Origin: Chroococcidiopsidaceae cyanobacterium CP_BM_RX_35
Lineage (GTDB): Bacteria; Cyanobacteriota; Cyanobacteriia; Cyanobacteriales; Chroococcidiopsidaceae
Length of the DNA stretch: 5,711 bases
Reading direction: 5' to 3'
Assembly: GCA_019242465.1 (NCBI GenBank)
Contig: JAFAVL010000055.1
Location: 1 to 5,711, forward strand
In this document: piece after piece, positions 1 through 5,211 of the stretch
Layout: the number at the start of each line of letters is the position of its first letter
How positions within the stretch are numbered: position 1 is the first letter of the stretch
Translations under genes and position numbers: made by a program
Notes under the pieces: model-generated
What the model was told of the DNA's origin: nothing
Databases searched by the model: none
Seen by the model: only the letters and a program-made list of their open reading frames with translations

Positions 1-32
1 TAGAGATCGGAAGCAATTTCTGTGATTGACAT
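1..32 (-). CDS. Start of a gene cut by the window edge, possibly an MBL-fold metallo-hydrolase
   Basis: A minus-strand ATG at 30-32 opens a frame reading M-S-I-T-E-I-A-S-D-L before the window ends; the next codon begins TA and is incomplete. An AAGGA ribosome-binding site lies 11 bases upstream (44-48), the same sequence and spacing as for the monooxygenase gene. It starts 107 bases after the ggt stop, on the same strand. The ITEIA-D pattern resembles the N-terminus of cyanobacterial MBL-fold hydrolases (ITEIAPDVY-like), but ten residues cannot prove a family. The call of a gene start rests on the ATG plus Shine-Dalgarno site; the product is a guess. Confidence 0.4.
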   Translation of the reverse strand, partial: MSITEIASDL

Positions 33-43
33 CGTATTTGAAA

Positions 44-48
44 TCCTT
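44..48 (-). promoter_or_regulatory. Ribosome-binding site AAGGA of the left-edge gene
   Basis: On the minus strand AAGGA sits 11 bases before the ATG at 30-32. It is the main reason for believing that a gene starts there. Confidence 0.4.
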
Positions 49-139
49 TTTTATTGCAATCAAACTGACGTGTTTTTAAAGCATAAGTCTCAGCAGCTTT
101 CCTTTTGGCTTAGGTTTTGCCCGTCGAACTGATGTTTGC

Positions 140-1852
140 TTAATAAGCCAGAGCAGCACCCGCAGGTCTGCGCTTATCGCTAGCACCGTAGAATAAACCA
201 GTTGTAGGGTCCACTAGAATTGACTCTGATGCTCCCCAAGTAAGAGTTTCCTTGTCGAAGGTAAATCCCGTTTGTGATAGCGTCTGTATAGTATCTGGTG
301 GTAAGGAATTCTGTTCAAGGTTGATCGAATTGGGCAGGCCCTGGTAATGGAAGCGAGGATAGTCTACAGCTGATTGAATATCAAAGCCATAGTCGAGCAC
401 GTTAGTGATGACTTGTAGAACAATCGTGATGATCCTTGAACCTCCAGGGCTACCAGTTACCATGAAGACTTTGCCATCTTTAAAGACAATAGTTGGACTC
501 ATAGAACTGAGCGGTCGCTTACCAGGTTCAATGGCGTTATTACTTCCCTGGACTAATCCAAACAGGTTAGGCACTCCAGGCTTTGACGTAAAGTCGTCCA
601 TCTCATCGTTTAAGAGGAAACCTGTATTACCAGCAATCACTTTTGCTCCAAACAGAGCGTTAATTGTATAGGTCACTCCTACTGCGTTACCATACCGATC
701 AACGATTGAGTAATGGGTGGTATTAGTCCCCTCGTTCGTAGTTACACAAGAGTAGACCTGACAGGGTGGGGTAGCACCAGATTCAGGGAGTTTATCCCGG
801 ATAGTAGCTGCATAGTCTTTAGAAAGTAGTCGCTCTAGGGGTATTGAAATGAAGTCCGGGTCTCCCAAATATGTATTCCGGTCTGCATAAGCAAATAGCA
901 TTGATTCTAGGAAGCGCTGCACACTTGTAGGCGAGCGAAACCCTAAGTAGGAAAGCGGGTAGCCTTCCAAAATATTGAGCATCTCACAAAGAACAGTACC
1001 GCTTCCAGGCGGTGGGGAAGAAATGATTTCATAACCTCGGTAGTTGCAGCTTACAGGCTTTGTTTCTTCTACCGTGTAGTCTGCTAAGTCCTTTTTAGTT
1101 AAGAGCCCGTTGTTCGCAACGCTTGCTTTTACTAGTTCATCAGCGATTGGACCTTTATAGAAAGCCTTTGGTCCTCGAGCGGCAATCAGCTTTAATGTCT
1201 TAGCCAAGTTTTCCTGTACCAAGTGATCGCCTATTTGGTAGGGGGTCGTCTTGCCATCTTTTAAAAAGATGGCAGCGACATTAGGCTGAGCCGCAAAGCC
1301 TTTAGTGCTGGAACTAAGAGTGGTGATATCCCCCTGCTGCAAAATATAGCCCTGCTCAGCTAGCCGAATTGCCGGAGCTATGACCCGTTTGCGAGTCATA
1401 GTTCCATACTCTGAAAGTGCCCGATCAAGACCTAAAACTGTACCAGGAACTCCGACAGCGAGATAACCAGTGGTACTTAATCCAGGGATTACATTGCCGT
1501 TTTGATCGAGGTACAGATTCGACCTTGCGGCTAATGGTGCCTTCTCTCGAAAATTGATGAAGGTATTTTTACCGTTAGCTAAGTGGATTGTCATGAATCC
1601 ACCGCCACCAATATTGCCACAGCATGGGTCAACCACTGCTAATGCATACCCAACAGCAACGGCTGCGTCCACGGCATTGCCACCTTCTTTCAAAATCTGC
1701 AACCCAACTTCGGATGCATATTTTTGCGAAGTGGTAACTACACCATTCTTGCCTTGCACAGGTGGAGGCGAGGCCGAAACTCTGCTGGAAATACCAAATT
1801 CAAAGCTAGTAAATGCAGCTCCAATCGCCAAAACCAGCAGTCTGCTTCTCAT
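140..1852 (-). CDS. ggt: Gamma-glutamyltransferase (glutathione hydrolase) precursor
   Basis: This 570-residue protein matches bacterial gamma-glutamyltransferases over its full length. The family cleaves the gamma-glutamyl bond of glutathione and transfers the glutamyl group to water or an amino acid, normally in the periplasm. The precursor self-cleaves into two subunits before a threonine. Visible here: a signal peptide (residues 1 to about 27, ending V-S-A), G-N-I-G-G-G-G-F (79-86), the substrate-binding arginine in FREKAP (R102), the processing and catalytic site T-T-H-Y-S (T378 would be the small-subunit N-terminus), NDEMDDF (415-421), PLSSMSPT (448-454) and the oxyanion-loop GSPGGSR (467-473). 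A lid loop before PLSS resembles the E. coli enzyme. The ATG start gives an intact signal peptide but has no clear Shine-Dalgarno site. Unusual features are C77-C78 and C364/C369 just before the cleavage site. No frameshift is seen, so the gene should be functional. Confidence 0.96.
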   Translation of the reverse strand: MRSRLLVLAIGAAFTSFEFGISSRVSASPPPVQGKNGVVTTSQKYASEVGLQILKEGGNAVDAAVAVGYALAVVDPCCGNIGGGGFMTIHLANGKNTFINFREKAPLAARSNLYLDQNGNVIPGLSTTGYLAVGVPGTVLGLDRALSEYGTMTRKRVIAPAIRLAEQGYILQQGDITTLSSSTKGFAAQPNVAAIFLKDGKTTPYQIGDHLVQENLAKTLKLIAARGPKAFYKGPIADELVKASVANNGLLTKKDLADYTVEETKPVSCNYRGYEIISSPPPGSGTVLCEMLNILEGYPLSYLGFRSPTSVQRFLESMLFAYADRNTYLGDPDFISIPLERLLSKDYAATIRDKLPESGATPPCQVYSCVTTNEGTNTTHYSIVDRYGNAVGVTYTINALFGAKVIAGNTGFLLNDEMDDFTSKPGVPNLFGLVQGSNNAIEPGKRPLSSMSPTIVFKDGKVFMVTGSPGGSRIITIVLQVITNVLDYGFDIQSAVDYPRFHYQGLPNSINLEQNSLPPDTIQTLSQTGFTFDKETLTWGASESILVDPTTGLFYGASDKRRPAGAALAY

Positions 1853-1926
1853 ATTCGCTACTTAGTGTAATAAACTATATTTGCTTGCTCAGCCTTTAAA
1901 TGACATCTTGCACAATTAGACAGCGA

Positions 1927-1934
1927 GCGATCGC
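1927..1934. repeat. HIP1 octamer GCGATCGC
   Basis: A perfect copy of the palindrome that is greatly over-represented in many cyanobacterial genomes. It lies between ggt and the MITE-like element and supports a cyanobacterial origin. Confidence 0.8.
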
Positions 1935-1948
1935 GGCGGGTCGAGTCT

Positions 1949-2162
1949 GGGAGTGTAACAAATTAACGTGGTGTCTACTCTTTTGATAATACTTATGTAG
2001 CATTCATGTAATATATTGCTTACTTGAGTAGCTCAGTTATAGGCATTTGAAACCCTTTCTTCGCAAGGTTTTTAATAACTTCTCTGCCTAGTCTCAAAAG
2101 GTGGAGAAGTAATACAACATATTTCACGAGCAATACAAATCACGTTAATTTATTACGCTCCC
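1949..2162. mobile_element. MITE-like element bounded by 22-bp inverted repeats
   Basis: Most of the 329-base spacer between ggt and the monooxygenase gene is enclosed by an inverted repeat. The left arm (1949-1970) and the reverse complement of the right arm (2141-2162) match at 20 of 22 positions; the shared core is AAATTAACGTG and both differences are transitions. The 170-base interior is AT-rich and has no coding potential. It holds smaller hairpins: ACTTCTC/GAGAAGT (2078-2084 with 2104-2110) and a bulged AAACC-TT/AAGGTTT (2050-2071). Size, terminal repeats and lack of a gene fit a miniature inverted-repeat transposable element. No clean target duplication is seen; GAGTC occurs at 1943-1947 and 2169-2173, but at unequal distances from the two ends. 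An alternative is a long transcript hairpin ending the monooxygenase message. The rest of the spacer (1853-1948) holds only a weak TATAGT-like box on the minus strand and a HIP1 site. Confidence 0.55.
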
Positions 2163-2181
2163 TCCTTTGAGTCCAGACAAC

Positions 2182-3381
2182 CTAAAAGTACGGGTCGTGC
2201 GAGTTTAGCAGCAAGCCTAGCTCAAGCCGACCAAAGTTCTCACCTGCGGCATCCAGATTGAGGCCAGCATGAGCCGACATAGCATGTACATCGCGCCAGT
2301 ACCGCTGCATCGGATTCGACTCGTAGTTGGCACTACCACCGCTAGCCAGGAAAAGCCGCTCCGTTGCCTGCACACATAGATGAGCAACATAGGCATAGTC
2401 ACGGCGATTACGGACTCTTTCCTCAAGAGTGACGGCACCACCACGGCTGAGCACATCAAGCGGGCGTTTCAAGAGTAAGTAAGCCGAGTCGATCTGAGCG
2501 GAAACCTCGGCTAGACGAATCTGCTGGTGTGTTAAAGAAGCCACCTGCTCACGACTATACATCGTGGACTTGTTATGACTCAGATTACGCCAAGTCTCAT
2601 AGGCCCCAATGGTAGCTCCCAGGATTGGAGAAGCCAACGCAGACGGGAAGGCGGAAAAGAGTGGAAGCTGATACAGAGGACTTGGGTTAAAGGTAGAACC
2701 TGGTGCGCGACCCTCACGTATATCACTTAAGCGGATGGTTCGGTGTTCGGGTATAAAGGCATTTTTCACCACTACATTCTTGCTGCCTGTGCTCTTCTGT
2801 CCAGCAACGAACCAGGTGTCAAGAATCTCGTAGTCACTACGTGGCAATAGAAAAATACGTGGTTCGGGGTGTTCACCAGAGGTCTTTGGCATAATCAGTC
2901 CAGCCAGCATGTTCCACTCACAGTAATCAACACCGCTCGACCAGGGCCAGTTCCCATTTAGAAGGTAACCATCTTCGACACGAATAGGACTCCCAGCTGG
3001 TATAAACGATGTAGCAATGAGCGCATCGGGATTATCACCCCAAACCTCACGCTGCGCCTGTTCGGGAAAGGTAGCCATTAACCAGGAGTGCATGTTTAGG
3101 AACGAATAGCACCACCCTGTTGACCCATCGGCCTTGGCGATCTCGATAACTGAGTCAACAAAGCCATCGAAGGTGAGTTCGTGACCTCCCCAGCGCACCG
3201 GAGTAAGTAAGCGCACTAACCCGGCATTGATGATGTCCTCGATCGTCTCATCTGGTTGCCGACGTTGCGCCTCAGCTGTGGCAGCACGTTCCCGAATAAT
3301 AGGTGCTAGTGCACGTGCGCGTAAAACGGCCTCTTCATGGGTCATACCGCTCAACGGCATTACCCGCTCACTAATGGTCAT
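2182..3381 (-). CDS. Flavin-dependent monooxygenase, acyl-CoA dehydrogenase fold (HsaA/HpaH oxygenase-like)
   Basis: This intact 399-residue protein has the acyl-CoA dehydrogenase fold of group D flavin monooxygenases. These use reduced FMN or FAD from a separate reductase to hydroxylate aromatic substrates; relatives include HsaA and the C2 oxygenase of 4-hydroxyphenylacetate hydroxylase. An N-terminal helical domain (about 15-85) is followed by DGSTGW (85-90), the beta-domain motif WPWSSGVD (145-152), STGSKNVVV (197-205) with F-I-P-E-H-R after it, and the C-terminal helical domain with ASGGSANYESNPMQRYWRDVH (346-366), the conserved R-D-V-H and a following H371. Acyl-CoA dehydrogenases proper would instead have a catalytic glutamate. 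ATG at 3379-3381 is preferred because AAGGA lies 11 bases upstream; ATGs at codons 8 and 13 are possible. No flavin reductase is encoded in the window. Hand counts of two 60-base lines (2401, 3181) give 34 and 35 G+C against 25 for a ggt line (841), a hint of different origin. The substrate is unknown. Confidence 0.88.
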   Translation of the reverse strand: MTISERVMPLSGMTHEEAVLRARALAPIIRERAATAEAQRRQPDETIEDIINAGLVRLLTPVRWGGHELTFDGFVDSVIEIAKADGSTGWCYSFLNMHSWLMATFPEQAQREVWGDNPDALIATSFIPAGSPIRVEDGYLLNGNWPWSSGVDYCEWNMLAGLIMPKTSGEHPEPRIFLLPRSDYEILDTWFVAGQKSTGSKNVVVKNAFIPEHRTIRLSDIREGRAPGSTFNPSPLYQLPLFSAFPSALASPILGATIGAYETWRNLSHNKSTMYSREQVASLTHQQIRLAEVSAQIDSAYLLLKRPLDVLSRGGAVTLEERVRNRRDYAYVAHLCVQATERLFLASGGSANYESNPMQRYWRDVHAMSAHAGLNLDAAGENFGRLELGLLLNSHDPYF

Positions 3382-3392
3382 TAGCTTTCTTT

Positions 3393-3397
3393 TCCTT
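3393..3397 (-). promoter_or_regulatory. Ribosome-binding site AAGGA of the monooxygenase gene
   Basis: AAGGA on the minus strand, 11 bases before the ATG at 3379-3381. It favours this start over the in-frame ATGs at codons 8 and 13. Confidence 0.55.
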
Positions 3398-3453
3398 TTT
3401 TGAGTGAAAGAACCGCATTGTTACAAAATATAAGGTCATCAAGTAATAAATTT

Positions 3454-3470
3454 GGTTGTGTCGCAAAAAC
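3454..3470 (+). repeat. Left terminal inverted repeat of an IS6-family element
   Basis: GGTTGTGTCGCAAAAAC closely resembles IS6-family ends of the GGTTCTGTTGCAAA type. It lies 51 bases before the transposase ATG at 3522, close to the arrangement in IS26-like elements. No matching right end (GTTTTTGCGACACAACC) occurs downstream in the window. Confidence 0.7.
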
Positions 3471-3521
3471 TGAAGGAGATGGTAGGGTAGGAAAGCTTTG
3501 TTGTTACTGCGCTTGCTTCCT

Positions 3522-3623
3522 ATGTCTGTTCTCCCTGTGTTCAAATGGCATCATTTCCAGGCAGAGATCATCCTCCTTAATGTGCGGTGGTATTGTAAGT
3601 ACGCTCTGTCTTACTTAAATCTT
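3522..3623 (+). pseudogene. N-terminal remnant of an IS6-family (IS26/IS240-like) transposase
   Basis: From an ATG at 3522 the plus strand reads M-S-V-L-P-V, then FKWHHFQ, AEIILLNV and RWYCKYALSY-LNL. This corresponds to the start of IS6-family transposases (IS26: FKGRHFQRDIILWAVRWYCKYGISYREL). The similarity stops near 3623. The frame stays open to a TAA at 3744-3746, but the later residues do not resemble a transposase, and the helix-turn-helix and DDE catalytic core are missing. About 34 of roughly 235 residues remain, so the copy is dead. With the terminal repeat at 3454-3470 the remnant spans about 170 bp of an element that is normally near 800 bp. It is the only plus-strand coding signal I believe in the window, and its outer end faces the monooxygenase gene. 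Confidence 0.82.
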
Positions 3624-3894
3624 GCAACTCAGTTATTGCAATGTTTGACTGAATTCAATAGATGCATCAGAAAATTCAACGACTGCATTTTCAGCCAACT
3701 TGGTCTACCCAAGGCATGGATATCCTTTCCAATCTGTGGCAGATAAGTGGCAAAAGTCTCTTGTAGTTGTATATTGCTCTATATGCGGTACCATCTGCCT
3801 TAGATTCTCCTGCTTCTATCTCTCTAAAGTGTATTGAGTTCCAATGCTTGATTGCTATCAGATTCTTACACCGATTTATCAGATCCTTATCGTA
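3624..3894. other. Gene-free stretch between the IS6 remnant and the AraC-type gene
   Basis: I see no supportable gene, RNA or terminator here. Short open frames exist on both strands, including a minus-strand frame that continues after the AraC stop codon to about 3700, but none resembles a known protein or has a ribosome-binding site. It may be sequence left after deletion of the rest of the IS6 element and its neighbours. Confidence 0.4.
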
Positions 3895-4236
3895 TTAGCG
3901 AACTTGCTTTGGGGTTATCCCGGTGAATCGCTTGAATTGTTGTGTTAAATGACTTTGGCTAGAAAATCCTACTTGTAAAGCAATGTCTGCGATCGCTAAA
4001 TCCGTTTTCAAGAGCATCATTTTCGCCCGTTCCACTCGTTGTTGAATTACGTACTGATGCGGGGAAATTCCTGTAGCGCGTTTGAACAAACTGGCAAAAT
4101 AAGTCGGGCTGATATTGATGACTGCTGCAATTTGTTCGAGTGTTAACTCTTGATCGAGGTGAGTGTGAATATGGTCAATGGCTCGCTGCAATTGAGCGTC
4201 GGTTAAGCCTCTATTTTGAAATGCAACGGTTGACAT
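3895..4236 (-). CDS. AraC-family DNA-binding domain protein, possibly truncated
   Basis: From ATG at 4234-4236 this gives 113 residues; an upstream in-frame TTG at 4273-4275 would give 126, with a stop codon (4279-4281) two codons before it. Nearly the whole product is the AraC/XylS DNA-binding domain. The first helix-turn-helix is about LTLEQIAAVINISPTYFASL and the second LAIADIALQVGFSSQSHLTQQ, followed by FKRFTGITPKQ, the family signature. This domain binds operator DNA and contacts RNA polymerase. Cyanobacterial AraC regulators are usually near 300 residues with an N-terminal sensing domain, which is absent; no piece of it is recognisable upstream. Neither start has a Shine-Dalgarno site. 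It may be a deletion remnant or a MarA/SoxS-like single-domain regulator (about 107-127 residues). The gene starts 129 bases after the DsbA-like gene ends, on the same strand. The domain call is very sure; whether the gene is active is uncertain. Confidence 0.85.
   Translation of the reverse strand: MSTVAFQNRGLTDAQLQRAIDHIHTHLDQELTLEQIAAVINISPTYFASLFKRATGISPHQYVIQQRVERAKMMLLKTDLAIADIALQVGFSSQSHLTQQFKRFTGITPKQVR
3989..3996. repeat. HIP1 octamer GCGATCGC
   Basis: A perfect HIP1 copy inside the AraC-type gene, in codons of its second helix-turn-helix region (I-A-D-I-A). Confidence 0.8.
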
Positions 4237-4365
4237 GGTTAAAAAATTGGTAGTGTTGGCAGACAAAACCAGCAAAAGTTAGCCAGTTCATTGGGATGGC
4301 TTGTGCATCTGTAACCAGTTAGGTTGAAAGGTAATCCGTCAAACAGGCATCAAGGAGTCGAGAAC

Positions 4366-4923
4366 CTATTGACTTGCAGCGACAATGGCTGCCATCAACT
4401 GCGCAATGTTCCAGCGTCTGGTATATCGAATTGCATTAATAAATAGAGCTGGGGCAACTGTTACTCCACTGCGTAATCCACTCTCGATATCTTCATTAAT
4501 GCGATCGATGTGCGTTTGTTGAGACAGATGTTGCAGAAATTGAGACATATCCAGTCCGAGAGCATGGGCATACTCGACAAGATAACCGTTTCCCAACGCT
4601 TGTTGATGGTTGAACAGCACGTCGTGCATCTGCCAAAACTGACCTTGGGCGGCAGCTTCTTCAGCCGCTTGGGCTGCACGTTGAGCTTGAGCATGAATCT
4701 GGATTTGTGGAAAATGACGGAAGATGAAGCATAAATAGTTCTCCCCAAAAGAAACACGAAGCTCTCGTCCAATGACTTTAATCATCCTGTAAACATCCGC
4801 ACTCCTAGAACTTTGATAGTCGCCATACATCACCAGCACTACCGAGGCACTCAACACACCTTGAATGTGATCTTGTGTGGAAGCTGGAACGAATAACAAA
4901 TTGCGCTCTCGATCTTGGCTCAC
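4366..4923 (-). CDS. DsbA-family thioredoxin-fold protein lacking the CxxC active site
   Basis: A 185-residue protein (from GTG at 4921-4923) of the DsbA/Thioredoxin_4 type, like the domain fused to some NhaA antiporters. Visible: V-V-L-V-M-Y-G-D-Y-Q leading to the active-site position, FIFRHFPQIQIHAQAQRAA, AAAQGQFWQMHDVLF, LGLD and the C-terminal VAPALFINAIRY, whose proline fits the cis-proline loop. Normal members have C-P-x-C after YGDYQ and exchange thiols; here residues 38-41 are S-S-R-S (4801-4812). The codons AGT-TCT-AGG-AGT are three single changes from TGT-CCT-AGG-TGT. Thiol-disulfide exchange is therefore unlikely; a chaperone-like or other binding role, or early decay, is inferred. 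The rest of the frame is intact. No signal peptide is seen, suggesting a cytoplasmic protein. A TTG at 4954-4956 would add 11 residues, but GTG has AGAGG six bases upstream and the longer start falls in repeat-like DNA. Confidence 0.88.
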   Translation of the reverse strand: MSQDRERNLLFVPASTQDHIQGVLSASVVLVMYGDYQSSRSADVYRMIKVIGRELRVSFGENYLCFIFRHFPQIQIHAQAQRAAQAAEEAAAQGQFWQMHDVLFNHQQALGNGYLVEYAHALGLDMSQFLQHLSQQTHIDRINEDIESGLRSGVTVAPALFINAIRYTRRWNIAQLMAAIVAASQ

Positions 4924-4929
4924 TCGATA

Positions 4930-4934
4930 CCTCT
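4930..4934 (-). promoter_or_regulatory. Ribosome-binding site AGAGG that decides the DsbA-like start
   Basis: AGAGG on the minus strand lies six bases before the GTG at 4921-4923. This supports GTG over the upstream TTG at 4954-4956, which has no comparable site. Confidence 0.5.
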
Positions 4935-4944
4935 GAGGGAGGAA

Positions 4945-4990
4945 ATGCCTTCGCAAGTGGTGCCTGCAACGGGCTACGCCTACGCGCTAC
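4945..4990. repeat. Dispersed-repeat-like segment with CTACGC units
   Basis: This GC-rich stretch includes GCAACGGGCTACGCC and a tandem CTACGC (4974-4979, 4980-4985) followed by GCTAC. Its composition differs from the AT-rich flanks and resembles short interspersed repeats found between genes in Nostoc-like and related cyanobacteria, where variants of GCGTAGCCCGTTGCAGG recur. It lies just upstream of the DsbA-like gene and overlaps its alternative TTG start. Only one copy is in this window, so the repeat status rests on recall of the motif. Confidence 0.4.
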
Positions 4991-5125
4991 AACCCTCTTA
5001 ATGCAATCTGGACACAGCAAACTTAAATTCTGCAACTCAAGTGCGGATTCGTGTTTGCCTAAATTAAATCTATGCAATTGCCTCTAATTTGTCGTCCACA
5101 GAGAGTTGCAACTTTTGCACACTAA

Positions 5126-5167
5126 AGCGGATGATGAATCAGTCCCTCTTCCAATGTCATCATCGCT
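5126..5167 (-). terminator. Hairpin downstream of the response regulator, possible weak terminator
   Basis: GATGATGA (5130-5137) and TCATCATC (5157-5164) form a perfect 8-bp inverted repeat. It extends by AGC/GCT with one bulged base to 11 pairs around a 19-base loop. It begins 45 bases after the response regulator stop on the minus strand and is followed by only three T residues, so intrinsic termination would be weak. A neighbouring hairpin TCCAAC-TCTG-GTTGGA (5167-5182) shares its edge. The rest of the spacer 5078-5211 shows nothing clear. Confidence 0.3.
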
Positions 5168-5211
5168 CCAACTCTGGTTGGACTCTATAGTCAAACTCAA
5201 GGAGGACTTGC

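Noticed and set aside
1853..1905. Sigma-70-type promoter for ggt with TATAGT as -10 box
   Set aside because: No acceptable -35 hexamer is found at 16-18 bases, so I did not list it as a feature.
2027..2043. tRNA-like D-arm string TAGCTCAGTTATAGG
   Set aside because: No acceptor stem, anticodon arm or GTTCGAATC-type T-arm follows at the right distances; it lies inside the MITE-like element.
2050..2073. Plus-strand hairpin followed by TTTTT, resembling a terminator
   Set aside because: The stem is about 7 bp with a bulge, and no plus-strand gene lies upstream. Read on the minus strand, where the genes are, it has no T run after the stem.
3409..3470. Hybrid promoter from the IS6 end (TTGCGA as -35) driving the monooxygenase gene
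   Set aside because: No good -10 box lies 16-18 bases downstream; the TATATT box is 28 bases away, so the sequence alone does not support it.
3400..3618. 72-codon plus-strand open frame
   Set aside because: It crosses the IS6 terminal repeat and overlaps the transposase remnant in another frame; the translation shows no family features.
3700..3894. Minus-strand frame continuing after the AraC stop codon
   Set aside because: I tested whether the AraC stop was a nonsense mutation. The residues after it do not look like an AraC C-terminus, and the domain is already complete at TPKQVR.
4805..5077. A 90-codon minus-strand frame with a CPDC motif (L-L-C-P-D-C-I-K) near its start
   Set aside because: It has only a TTG start without a ribosome-binding site, runs through the repeat-like segment and overlaps the DsbA-like gene in another frame. 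The first 30 codons could be a remnant of a lost gene, but I recognise no family.
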